From Mycolicibacterium peregrinum (GTDB taxonomy: Bacteria; Actinomycetota; Actinomycetes; Mycobacteriales; Mycobacteriaceae), in NCBI RefSeq assembly GCF_001665625.1, contig NZ_LZSY01000126.1, positions 1 through 39,130 on the forward strand: 39,130 nucleotides of DNA, written 5' to 3'. The notes below the pieces were generated by a model. That model made no database searches, had not been told where the DNA came from, and was given only the letters and a program-made list of their open reading frames with translations. Each line of letters begins with the position of its first letter. Position 1 is the first letter of the stretch. Shown here in pieces: positions 6,897-13,872 of this stretch. Both the position numbers and the translations under genes were made by a program.

Positions 6897-7808
6897 ATGA
6901 GTTTGGACAGCAGTGCACGGGTGGGCAGTCCGGTCGACGAGTTGGTTCCGTCGCGCTACGCGGTACAGGTCGGCGACATCGAGGTTCTGGTGATCAGCGA
7001 CGGAGTGCTGCCCATTACGACCTCGACGTTGGCCACCAACGCCGACCCGACCGACCTGGCAGTCTGGCTGGGTGACAATTTCCTGCCGCCCGAGGTGATC
7101 GACTGGCCACTGAACATCGTGGTCGTCCGTAGTGGCGATCGGACCATCCTCGTCGACGCCGGGCTCGGCCTGGAGTTCCCGGACTTCCCCCGGGCCGGCC
7201 AGACGGTCCAGCGACTGGAGGCTGCCGGTGTGGATCTCGGTTCGGTGACCGACGTCGTGCTCACCCACATGCACATGGACCACGTGGGTGGCCTGATCAC
7301 CGAAGGAGTGAAGGAACGGCTGCGGCCCGATCTGCGGATCCACGCCGCGGCTGCCGAGGCCGAGTTCTGGGAGAAGCCTGATTTCTCCCGCACTGTCATG
7401 CCGCAGCCGATACCGGATGTGCTCCGGCGGGTCGCCTCGCAGTTCTTGGACGACTACCGGGGCCAGCTACGCACATTCGAGACGGAGTACGAGGTGGCAC
7501 CGGGCGTACTCGTCACCCGCACCGGCGGTCATACCCCCGGTCACAGTGTGGTCCGTCTGGATTCCGGCGGCGAGAAACTGACATTCGCCGGCGACGCGGT
7601 GTTCGCCCCCGGGTTCGACAACCCCGAGTGGCAGAACGGATTCGAACACGACCCCGAAGAGGCGGCCCGCGTCCGAATCGAGCTGCTGCGCGAGTTGGCA
7701 GCGACCGGAGAAGCACTGGTGGCCACCCACCTGCCGTTCCCGTCCGTGTGCCACGTGGCGACCGCCGGCGACGTCTTCCGGTGTGTCCCTGCCGCCTGGG
7801 ATTACTGA
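6897..7808 (+). CDS. Metallo-beta-lactamase-fold hydrolase
   Basis: This 303-residue protein has the MBL metal-binding motif THMHMDH (H124, H126, D128, H129). Further ligands are the His in GGHTPGHS, Asp in FAGDAVF and the C-terminal His in ATHLPFPS, so a two-metal hydrolase site looks complete. No signal peptide is present. The overall layout resembles cytoplasmic lactonase or organophosphate-hydrolase-like MBL proteins, but the substrate cannot be named. An ideal AGGAGG lies 6 nt before ATG 6897. A 22-bp dyad just upstream suggests repressor control and a GC-rich hairpin follows the stop. Confidence 0.9.
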   Translation: MSLDSSARVGSPVDELVPSRYAVQVGDIEVLVISDGVLPITTSTLATNADPTDLAVWLGDNFLPPEVIDWPLNIVVVRSGDRTILVDAGLGLEFPDFPRAGQTVQRLEAAGVDLGSVTDVVLTHMHMDHVGGLITEGVKERLRPDLRIHAAAAEAEFWEKPDFSRTVMPQPIPDVLRRVASQFLDDYRGQLRTFETEYEVAPGVLVTRTGGHTPGHSVVRLDSGGEKLTFAGDAVFAPGFDNPEWQNGFEHDPEEAARVRIELLRELAATGEALVATHLPFPSVCHVATAGDVFRCVPAAWDY

Positions 7809-7835
7809 TCGGGTCACCGGCTACCGGTCGTGATC

Positions 7836-7865
7836 GGCCGGCGTTCTCCACGGAGAGCGCCGGCC
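7836..7865 (+). terminator. Hairpin terminator after the MBL-fold gene
   Basis: GGCCGGCGTTCTC (7836-7848) and GAGAGCGCCGGCC (7853-7865) pair over 13 bp, including one U-G wobble, around a 4-nt loop. It lies 27 nt past the stop at 7808. No T-tract follows. Confidence 0.6.
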
Positions 7866-7905
7866 ATCCACGTTCCGGACGGCGGAGTACCGCTGCCGCC
7901 CAATT

Positions 7906-7945
7906 TTTGACATGCACGTCAAACTTCAAGGCGGCGTTGAAGTTT
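7906..7945. promoter_or_regulatory. Two adjoining dyads upstream of the small secreted protein gene
   Basis: TTTGAC (7906-7911) and GTCAAA (7918-7923) form an 18-bp dyad with a near-symmetric centre. It overlaps a second perfect inverted repeat, AAACTTCAA (7921-7929) and TTGAAGTTT (7937-7945), around GGCGGCG. The AAA is shared, so only one hairpin or protein-bound form can exist at a time. This lies about 120-160 bp before the ATG at 8064. Confidence 0.4.
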
Positions 7946-8063
7946 CTGTCAGCGAAGTCGCAGTTTCCACCCGCAGCAGGTGCGGAACTGCGAGCATGGC
8001 CGTAACGGCGCGACGTCGGCAAACGTCGAGCCGCCGTGTTCAGCCGGAACGAAGGAGCGGAAG

Positions 8064-8399
8064 ATGCGTTCGTTGATGACTTCTGAGGTGCGATGCCTGC
8101 TGACGAGATCAGCGGTGGCGGCAATCTCGGGGATTGCAGTGCTGGGCGCGGTCACTCCGGTGTCGGTCGCCTCGGCAGCACCCCGCACACCCGCCGCTCT
8201 CGATTCCCCCAACAACCCGGATGATCCGGCGTGCGCCACCGAGGGATGGAATCCCGCCTGCTGGGGAGGCATGTACGACCAGACGCCAGACGACGGGATA
8301 CCAGGAGACAACGCCGCGGAGGGAGGCATTCCGGCCCCGGCAATGGTGCCGAACGTCGACGGGTCGATGAGCCCGCCCGGCACGCCCGGAGCCATCTAG
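8064..8399 (+). CDS. Small secreted protein of unknown function
   Basis: This 111-residue protein has a Sec signal peptide with likely cleavage near residue 38 (VASA|APR). The mature part is short, acidic and Pro/Gly-rich, with two Cys in DDPACATEGWNPACWGGMYD that could form a disulfide and a Trp-rich patch there. The C-terminus is low-complexity. I do not recognise a family. The start has GAAGGAG 6 nt upstream. It converges on the hemerythrin gene, with 5 bp between the stops. Confidence 0.75.
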   Translation: MRSLMTSEVRCLLTRSAVAAISGIAVLGAVTPVSVASAAPRTPAALDSPNNPDDPACATEGWNPACWGGMYDQTPDDGIPGDNAAEGGIPAPAMVPNVDGSMSPPGTPGAI

Positions 8400-8404
8400 T
8401 CGCA

Positions 8405-9052
8405 TCACACGTCGTACAACTTCCTGCGGTATGCCGCCAGTGACCGCGGTCCCAGCGCTTCGACCAAAAACCTTTGCGGCAGTGGCACTCCCATCAGGAA
8501 GGAGCGGCCCTCTTCGGGGGAGGCGTAATCCAGCACCAGACCGCCGAGGAGGACGCCCCACCGTGGATGCTTGGCCAAGAACGACGCTCCCCGCTTGACT
8601 GCGATTCCCCACTCCCTCGGTGTCAGATACTCGACGATCACCGGCAACGCGTCACGTTCTTCATCGTCCAGGTGGACCAAGACCAGTTCGGACAGCTGGG
8701 CGAAGGCCTCCCTCATCCGGGCCGTCGTCGATCGCTGCACGAACTTCGTCCACGCCACACGAGCTGCGTGCACCTCCTGCAGCGCCGTTGCGATCTGCCC
8801 GTGCTGCGCTTGCATTTGCTCGATGTCCGATTTCCGATCCGACGCCCTGGCCGAGACGATCGGCCAGACCAGCTCGTCCTCGGCCGCGTGGTGGTGATGC
8901 AGTGCTTCTGTTATGAATTGCAGGTGGCTACCGACTACCCGCGCACGACGGTTGTCGCCGGGCTGCACCCTGGCGATCAGCCACGCCAGGTCATCGAGCT
9001 CGCGACGAAACACGCGGTGGACGAGCAACATATCCAAGTCGTTGACCGGCAT
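8405..9052 (-). CDS. Hemerythrin HHE-domain protein
   Basis: This 215-residue protein has the HHE cation-binding motifs of hemerythrin-like proteins. Ligand candidates are H in LLVHRVFRREL, HHHHAAEDELVWP, QAQHGQIA and LVLVHLDDEERDALPVI. Such proteins form a four-helix bundle binding a diiron site and sense or buffer oxygen, NO or redox state. The C-terminal part (residues 150-215) is a less conserved extension. ATG 9052 was chosen because GGGAG lies 6 nt upstream. It is divergent from the CmtR-like regulator. Confidence 0.88.
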   Translation of the reverse strand: MPVNDLDMLLVHRVFRRELDDLAWLIARVQPGDNRRARVVGSHLQFITEALHHHHAAEDELVWPIVSARASDRKSDIEQMQAQHGQIATALQEVHAARVAWTKFVQRSTTARMREAFAQLSELVLVHLDDEERDALPVIVEYLTPREWGIAVKRGASFLAKHPRWGVLLGGLVLDYASPEEGRSFLMGVPLPQRFLVEALGPRSLAAYRRKLYDV

Positions 9053-9145
9053 CGCAAGCTCCCTTCGATGAACGGCGTGAACCATTCAGGGCCAGCATGC
9101 GCCGGGCGTCGGGCGTCGCCACGAGTATGTGGCTACCCCACATTC

Positions 9146-9177
9146 TCAGTTCAGCAATTTCTGAATTCAGGAACTGA
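9146..9177 (+). promoter_or_regulatory. Operator region of the CmtR-like regulator
   Basis: Outer arms TCAGTTC (9146-9152) and GAACTGA (9171-9177) are perfectly inverted. Inside them TTCAG (9150-9154) and CTGAA (9161-9165) form a second dyad, and CTGAATTCAG (9161-9170) is a perfect palindrome. The repeats sit upstream of and against the -10 box at 9180, where an ArsR-family repressor would block transcription. Confidence 0.55.
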
Positions 9178-9179
9178 TG

Positions 9180-9185
9180 TACTGT
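9180..9185 (+). promoter_or_regulatory. Leaderless -10 box of the CmtR-like gene
   Basis: TACTGT is followed by exactly 6 nt and then the ATG at 9192, which has no Shine-Dalgarno. The transcript is inferred to begin at the start codon. Confidence 0.5.
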
Positions 9186-9191
9186 TGGCCC

Positions 9192-9521
9192 ATGGAGACG
9201 CTGACGCAGGTGGCGGTGCTGGCCCGGTTCGGTCATGCCCTGTCGGATCAGACCCGGTCCAAGATCCTGCTCGCACTCAAGGACGCCCCGGGATATCCGG
9301 CCGACCTGGCCGAGGCGGCGGGCGTCTCTCGGCAGAGCATGTCCAATCACCTTGCCTGCCTTCGTGGTTGCGGACTGGTCGTGGCTGTCCCGGAAGGCCG
9401 GCGAACCCGCTATGAACTCGCGGATCCCAAACTCGCCCACGCACTGAACGATCTGCTGCACGTGGTGCTGGCCGGCGACCCCGAGCAGTGCCCCGACGCG
9501 GCTTCGGATGGTTGCTGCTGA
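9192..9521 (+). CDS. cmtR: ArsR/SmtB-family metal-sensing repressor, CmtR-like
   Basis: This 109-residue winged-helix protein resembles the M. tuberculosis Cd(II)/Pb(II) sensor CmtR, especially SNHLACLRGCGLVVAVPEGRR. The two CmtR metal-ligand Cys of the recognition helix are at C56 and C60. C100 near the C-terminus sits where CmtR has its third ligand, and there is an extra C108-C109 pair. In CmtR metal binding releases the operator and derepresses an efflux gene. An in-frame ATG at 9177 exists, but 9192 fits family length and a leaderless start. The stop overlaps the transporter's ATG by one base (TGATG), so the two are translationally coupled. Confidence 0.88.
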   Translation: METLTQVAVLARFGHALSDQTRSKILLALKDAPGYPADLAEAAGVSRQSMSNHLACLRGCGLVVAVPEGRRTRYELADPKLAHALNDLLHVVLAGDPEQCPDAASDGCC

Positions 9522-10159
9522 TGGCAGCCGATGCCCCGGTTCCCGCTCCCCTGGCCCCCGCGAGACGGGCGTTGCTCCACCGGCGGATCCGATGGTTCGT
9601 CGCCGCAACCATCACCTACAACGTGATCGAGGCGATCGTCGCGATCGGCGAGGGCACCAGAGTGTCGTCGACCGCACTGATCGGCTTCGGACTCGACTCC
9701 GTGATCGAGGTGTCCTCGGCTGCCGCCGTCGCCTGGCAGTTCTCCGGCCCGGAACCGGAGGCACGCGAGAAGATCGCACTGCGGATCATTGCGGTGTCGT
9801 TCTTCGCACTCGCGGGCTACGTCACCGTCGAATCGATCCGATCGCTCAGCGGGGCAGCCGAAGCCGGACATTCGGCGATCGGCATCGGATTGACCACCGC
9901 CAGCCTGGTCATCATGCCGCTGCTGTCCTGGGCCCAGCGCCGCACCGGCCGTGAACTCGGTTCCCGCTCAGCCGTGGCTGACTCCAAGCAGACGCTGCTG
10001 TGCACCTATCTGTCCGCGGTGGTCCTCGCCGGACTGGTCCTCAACAGCCTGCTCGGCTGGAGCTGGGCCGATCCGATCGCCGCACTCATACTCGCCGGCG
10101 TTGCCGTCAACGAAGGACGCGAGGCCTGGCGCGGCGAAACCTGCTGTGGAGACCGATAA
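9521..10159 (+). CDS. CDF-like cation transporter
   Basis: This 212-residue membrane protein has about six transmembrane helices and resembles the membrane domain of cation diffusion facilitators, without the usual cytoplasmic C-terminal domain. TM2 carries Asp (FGLDSVIE) and TM6 starts with the conserved ADP (WSWADPIAAL). The TM5 metal motif HxxxD seems absent: the equivalent region reads LLCTYLSAVV. Cys residues at the C-terminal end (ETCCGDR) are also notable. Placement under a CmtR-like sensor implies export of a soft metal such as cadmium, lead or zinc. The start overlaps the regulator's stop. Confidence 0.82.
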   Translation: MAADAPVPAPLAPARRALLHRRIRWFVAATITYNVIEAIVAIGEGTRVSSTALIGFGLDSVIEVSSAAAVAWQFSGPEPEAREKIALRIIAVSFFALAGYVTVESIRSLSGAAEAGHSAIGIGLTTASLVIMPLLSWAQRRTGRELGSRSAVADSKQTLLCTYLSAVVLAGLVLNSLLGWSWADPIAALILAGVAVNEGREAWRGETCCGDR

Positions 10160-10173
10160 CCGAGGAGATGAAC

Positions 10174-10809
10174 ATGGCCGTGACCGCATTGATTCTCTAC
10201 CTGATCTTCGCGGTAATGGGATTCGGTTGGCGTAGTTGGGTCCACTACCGACACACGGGGTCGACGGGATTTCGTGGCATCAACGGACGGCCGGGCTCGC
10301 TGGAATGGTTGGCCGGTGTCGGCTTCATCGTGTCGATCATCGTCGGCGTGGCCGCGCCGGTGCTGCAATATCTCGGACTGACCGCACCGATCGCCTTCCT
10401 GCAGGCTTCATGGATCCAGTCGCTGGGTACGGTGCTCGCCGGTGCCGGAATCGTCGCCACCGTCTACGCCCAACTGGACATGGGAGAATCCTGGCGTATC
10501 GGGGTCGATCCCAGCGAGACAACAACACTCGTGCGCAACGGAGTATTCGGATTGGTCCGCAACCCTATCTTCACCGCCATGCTGGTCTTCGCCGGCGGCG
10601 TCACGCTGATGACACCGAACCCAGTGGCGCTCTTGGCTTTCGTCGTGTTGTCGACCACCGTCGAACTGCAGGTCCGTGTCGTGGAAGAGCCCTACCTGAG
10701 GCGGACCCACGGTCAGGCCCATCGTGACTACTGCGTCGCCGTCGGACGATTCGTGCCCGGTGTGGGACGCGATGGGGGCCGCCAGGAGCCGATCACACGT
10801 TCACGTTGA
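10174..10809 (+). CDS. ICMT-like membrane methyltransferase
   Basis: This 211-residue protein has four to five transmembrane helices and the C-terminal signature of isoprenylcysteine carboxyl methyltransferase and related phospholipid methyltransferases: LVRNGVFGLVRNPIF and later VVEEPYLRRTHGQAHRDYCVAVGRFVP. These enzymes use S-adenosylmethionine to methylate lipids or modified cysteines at the membrane. AGGAG lies 6 nt before ATG 10174, which is preferred over an ATG two codons earlier. The gene starts 14 nt after the transporter's stop and is very likely in the same metal-responsive operon. The substrate is unknown. Its 3' end overlaps the convergent tautomerase gene by 17 bp. Confidence 0.85.
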   Translation: MAVTALILYLIFAVMGFGWRSWVHYRHTGSTGFRGINGRPGSLEWLAGVGFIVSIIVGVAAPVLQYLGLTAPIAFLQASWIQSLGTVLAGAGIVATVYAQLDMGESWRIGVDPSETTTLVRNGVFGLVRNPIFTAMLVFAGGVTLMTPNPVALLAFVVLSTTVELQVRVVEEPYLRRTHGQAHRDYCVAVGRFVPGVGRDGGRQEPITRSR

Positions 10810-11188
10810 AACCCAGGTCGATATCGCAGGCGGCCTGTCCGCCACGAATACCCCAGTTCTGCAGCGGGCTGTCGCGTACGAGGATGGTGACATGGTTCGG
10901 TGGGATGCCCAGCTCCTCCAGACGATTGACGATCTGCCGGTAGAGATCTCGTTTGGCGTCCACCGACCGACCAGAAAAACAGTCGATCGTCACCAGGGTG
11001 TACAGCTCCGGTTGCGCCAGGCCCGGTGAATGCGAGAACCGATGCGGCTCATGGGATATCAGGCGTACATGCTTGTCGCTCGCCGGGATCTGGAAGGCGA
11101 CCACAAGTGCGTCGTGCACGGCGTCGATGATCGCCACCTCTTCGGACTGGCAGTAGGGCCGCCGTACCTCGATGAGTGTGCTGGGCAT
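10793..11188 (-). CDS. Tautomerase-superfamily protein
   Basis: This 131-residue protein begins MPSTLIEVRRPY, so removal of Met exposes the catalytic N-terminal Pro typical of the 4-oxalocrotonate tautomerase superfamily. The body repeats the beta-alpha-beta pattern, with KRDLYRQIVNRLEELGIPPNHVTILVRD as the second unit. Substrate unknown. There is no Shine-Dalgarno; GACGAT sits 6 nt before the ATG and may be the -10 box of a leaderless promoter. The 3' end overlaps the ICMT-like gene by 17 bp. Confidence 0.85.
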   Translation of the reverse strand: MPSTLIEVRRPYCQSEEVAIIDAVHDALVVAFQIPASDKHVRLISHEPHRFSHSPGLAQPELYTLVTIDCFSGRSVDAKRDLYRQIVNRLEELGIPPNHVTILVRDSPLQNWGIRGGQAACDIDLGFNVNV

Positions 11189-11269
11189 CCGGGAATCGTC
11201 ACACACGGCCCGCGACGCGGTCATCCGAATTTCTCGGTCCACCTAGCCTGCACTGACAGCGACACAGCG

Positions 11270-11305
11270 GTGGGCCCCAGCCCGGAAACATCCGCTGGGG
11301 CCCAC
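11270..11305 (-). terminator. Perfect 12-bp hairpin terminator after the PepD-like gene
   Basis: GTGGGCCCCAGC (11270-11281) and GCTGGGGCCCAC (11294-11305) are perfectly inverted around a 12-nt loop. It starts 14 nt beyond the stop of the minus-strand protease gene (11320). It is the most GC-rich perfect stem in the window and lacks a T-tract. Confidence 0.7.
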
Positions 11306-11319
11306 TGACTGCTTCTGCG

Positions 11320-12795
11320 CTACGCCTGGACCTGCCCGAGGGTGACGTCGACGGTGCGCGAAGCGCCCGACGGGTCCTCGTAGGTCAGGGTCACGGTGTC
11401 CCCCGGCGCCTTGGATCGCACGGCAGCGACCAGGGCATCGGCACCGTCGATCACCTGATTGTCGACCTTGGTGATCACCGCACCATCGGGCAGGCCGGCG
11501 ACGGCTGCCGGACCCCCGGCGACCACACCGGCGACCGCTGCGCCGTTCGAATCGCTACCGGAGAGCTGGACACCCAGCGAGGCGTGCTGGACAGTTCCGG
11601 TCGAAACCAGTTCGTCGGCGATGCGTTTGGCCTGATCCACCGGGATCGCGAAGCCCAGACCGATCGAACCGGCCTGTCCACCGCCCTGCGAACCCTGGCC
11701 GCCGCCCAACGATGCGATCGCCGAGTTGACCCCGATCAGGTCACCGTTCATGTCGACCAGTGCACCGCCCGAGTTACCCGGATTGATCGCAGCGTCGGTC
11801 TGGATGGCGCTCATCACCGAGTGTTGGCCGCTCTGCTCATCGCCGGTGGCAACGGGACGATCGAGCGCGCTGATGATGCCGGTGGTCACCGTCCCCTGCA
11901 GGCCCAACGGCGAGCCCACGGCGACGACATTCTGCCCCACCTTCAGATCCTTCGAGGAACCGATGGCAATCGGCGTCAGCCCGGACACGTTCTGCGCTTT
12001 CACCACCGCGATGTCGTCGTCGGGGTCTGTCCCGACGACGGTGAACGGCACCGTGCGTCCATCCGACATGGTGACAGTCGCCCGCATCGCGCCACCGGCC
12101 CGACCAGAATTCCTGGCCGACGGTCCATCCGGCGAATACTGGTCGTCACCGGGGAACTGTCCACCCGGGTACATCCCACGCGGCAAGCCGGGGAATTGCC
12201 CGCCCGGCGACTCCTCGGCAGCCAACGGCCCCTGGCTACCGGTGCCGCGGGCGGCGGCCGCCACGACATGGTTGTTGGTGAGGATCAGGCCGTCCTCGCT
12301 GAGGACGATTCCGGATCCCTCCTCACGTCCCTGCCCGGTCTCGATCTGCAGCTTCACCACGCTGGGCAGCACCTTGGCGGAAACCTGTTCGACCGACCCG
12401 GCAGGTGCGGATGCCTTCGGCTGCACCGGAACGGATCCGGCGGCAGGCGATGGGATGCGGGCGTGGTCAGCGGCCGGCGCCTGCGCGACAGTCGCGGGCT
12501 TTCCGGACTGGTCCACCACGGCGACCGCTGCGACGGCACCGGTGGCCATCGCCACCGCGGCCGTGCCGGCAACCAGTACACCGACGCGGGACTTCTTCTT
12601 TGGCTGCGAAACGTCTTGCACCGGAGGGGCATCGAAACTGTTGATCATCTCGGGATGCAGGCCATACGGCGGGGACGGATGCTGATATCCGGTCCGGCTC
12701 CACGGGCTTGAAGTTGTATTTCTTTGATCTGCCGCCTGTTTGGCGTCCCACTGAGGGTTACTACTCTGCGGTGACATCCCAGACCATTGATTCAT
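11320..12795 (-). CDS. pepD: HtrA/PepD-type membrane-anchored serine protease
   Basis: This 491-residue protein matches mycobacterial PepD (Rv0983) in layout and motifs. Residues 1-70 are a Pro/Gln-rich cytoplasmic segment and 71-95 one membrane helix. A trypsin-like domain carries His176 (LTNNHVV), Asp261 (DPDDDIAVV) and Ser342 (NPGNSGGALV), and a C-terminal PDZ domain begins around residue 395. PepD acts outside the membrane in envelope stress and protein quality control. Between the catalytic His and Asp there is a roughly 55-residue Gly/Pro-rich insert (about 183-237) with two PGGQFPG copies. M. tuberculosis PepD has only a short loop there, as I recall its sequence. The ATG at 12795 is used; an ATG at 12831 would add 12 residues. 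AAGGAAG lies about 11 nt upstream. Confidence 0.9.
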   Translation of the reverse strand: MNQWSGMSPQSSNPQWDAKQAADQRNTTSSPWSRTGYQHPSPPYGLHPEMINSFDAPPVQDVSQPKKKSRVGVLVAGTAAVAMATGAVAAVAVVDQSGKPATVAQAPAADHARIPSPAAGSVPVQPKASAPAGSVEQVSAKVLPSVVKLQIETGQGREEGSGIVLSEDGLILTNNHVVAAAARGTGSQGPLAAEESPGGQFPGLPRGMYPGGQFPGDDQYSPDGPSARNSGRAGGAMRATVTMSDGRTVPFTVVGTDPDDDIAVVKAQNVSGLTPIAIGSSKDLKVGQNVVAVGSPLGLQGTVTTGIISALDRPVATGDEQSGQHSVMSAIQTDAAINPGNSGGALVDMNGDLIGVNSAIASLGGGQGSQGGGQAGSIGLGFAIPVDQAKRIADELVSTGTVQHASLGVQLSGSDSNGAAVAGVVAGGPAAVAGLPDGAVITKVDNQVIDGADALVAAVRSKAPGDTVTLTYEDPSGASRTVDVTLGQVQA

Positions 12796-12930
12796 TCGTG
12801 ATGCTTCTTCCTTTGCGACACCGACATACATGCGCCGTGCCGGCGCCTACCTAGATGGTGCAGTGCGCTACTGAGGCTTTGCTGAGAGTTGGCTCGGTGC
12901 TGCCCAAGACTTTCTCGAAGCGTGAAAGCG

Positions 12931-13086
12931 CTAGTGCCGCAGGAAGGCCCCCAGCCGAGCGGTGGCCAGCACCTGCCCGACTTTGAATTGCTCGAATGCG
13001 CCGACTCGGGTGAACCCGATCCGGTCGGCGAGGCGGAGCGCCGCGAGATTTGCCCGAATATTGGCCTCAGCCCAGCGGATTGAGCA
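12931..13086 (-). pseudogene. C-terminal remnant of a GNAT acetyltransferase gene
   Basis: On the minus strand a frame ending at TAG 12933-12931 encodes WCSIRWAEANIRANLAALRL followed by ADRIGFTRVGAFEQFKVGQV and a short tail. This is the GNAT ending, with a conserved Asn/Ala helix and the 'riGF..vG' motif. The frame is closed 30-45 nt further upstream, no start is available and the rest of the domain is missing. Its 5' portion overlaps the 3' end of the rpf gene in another frame. It is probably the relic of a deletion or rearrangement. It explains most of the 12832-13066 gap; the part next to the protease start is promoter or leader DNA. Confidence 0.6.
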
Positions 13087-13477
13087 CCAAGGTGCACAGC
13101 CGCGGCAGGTTCCTCAGGGGGATCCAGACCATCACCTGACGACAGGCCCCCGAGGCCTGGCCGACCGGGCCGCCACACACCGGCCAGGCGCCAAGGCCTT
13201 GGGTCTGCATCACGTTGCGTGCCACCCGGATCTGCTCCTCGCGACTCGCCGCGGCGGGCGACCCGATTCCCCCGTTCGAGGACCATGTGGCCGGGGTGAA
13301 CTGCAACCCGCCGTAGAAGCCGTTGCCGGTGTCCGCCGCCCAATTTCCGCCCGATTCGCACTGAGCCATCGCGTCCCAGTTCGGTTCGGCGCCGGCGTTC
13401 GGAACTGCGACGACTAATTGAGCCAGGGCGATCGCACCGACGAACCCGAATACGGTGACGACCTTGCGCACGCGCAT
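13067..13477 (-). CDS. Resuscitation-promoting factor (Rpf), secreted muralytic enzyme
   Basis: This 136-residue protein has a signal peptide (cleavage after A30, AGA|EPN) and one Rpf domain. The catalytic Glu41 is in AQCESGGNW, followed by GNGFYGGLQFTPATW and EEQIRVARNVMQTQGLGAWPVC. Rpf proteins cleave peptidoglycan as lytic transglycosylases and aid exit from dormancy. The size and single domain resemble RpfC or RpfE of M. tuberculosis. After AWPVCGG there is a roughly 37-residue tail (...WIPLRNLPRLCTLVLNPLG) I do not recognise; its last third overlaps the GNAT remnant in a different frame, so it may have been acquired by rearrangement. GAAGGGA lies about 6 nt before the ATG. Confidence 0.9.
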   Translation of the reverse strand: MRVRKVVTVFGFVGAIALAQLVVAVPNAGAEPNWDAMAQCESGGNWAADTGNGFYGGLQFTPATWSSNGGIGSPAAASREEQIRVARNVMQTQGLGAWPVCGGPVGQASGACRQVMVWIPLRNLPRLCTLVLNPLG

Positions 13478-13872
13478 GTCGATCCCTTCATGGCGGTGTG
13501 CACTGCGTGCACGCCGGTAATGGCGGGGCGACAGACCATTTTCAGCCCATCGTGATACAGAGTTTACCGATGGGGCGAAAGTAAAATACCCGTGCTAGAG
13601 AGTCTAATTATCTTCTTTGAGTTTATTTAATAGTTATGGGCCGTGTGTGGCCGATGGGAACAACCCGATCCCCCTTTCCGACCCTGAAACCGCAGTTCAC
13701 ACGCATCTCCGTGCAAGATCGGCAGCCCGCGCGGGTTCGCGTTCCGCCTCACAGAGTTGGCCATCGGCGGTGTGAAATTTGCAGCCTATTGTGAATTCAG
13801 TTTCCAATGCGATAGCAGTGAAAGAATTGAATTCTGTTGCAAATGTGACTGATGGGATTGATGTGGCTGTTG
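13478..13872. other. 395-bp AT-rich intergenic region with inverted repeats
   Basis: No supported gene lies between the Rpf start and the end of the LysM esterase. Stretches 13556-13640 and 13770-13850 are clearly AT-richer than the surrounding DNA. CCCATCG (13546-13552) pairs with CGATGGG (13568-13574). ATTTGCA (13777-13783) and TGCAAAT (13838-13844) enclose two GAATTC-centred palindromes in mirror order. The part near 13560-13640 presumably holds the rpf promoter, with GATAAT-like boxes on the minus strand. I looked for the conserved sequences of a c-di-AMP (ydaO) riboswitch, known before some rpf genes, and did not see them. Confidence 0.5.

Noticed and set aside
8400..8404. A terminator between the secreted-protein and hemerythrin genes
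   Set aside because: Only 5 bp separate the stops, and I found no inverted repeat across the junction.
11584..12711. 375-codon plus-strand ORF opposite pepD
   Set aside because: Antisense shadow of the protease gene; no ribosome binding site or recognisable motif.
13478..13872. A ydaO-type c-di-AMP riboswitch before rpf
   Set aside because: Some rpf genes have one, but I could not find its conserved sequence blocks on the minus strand here.
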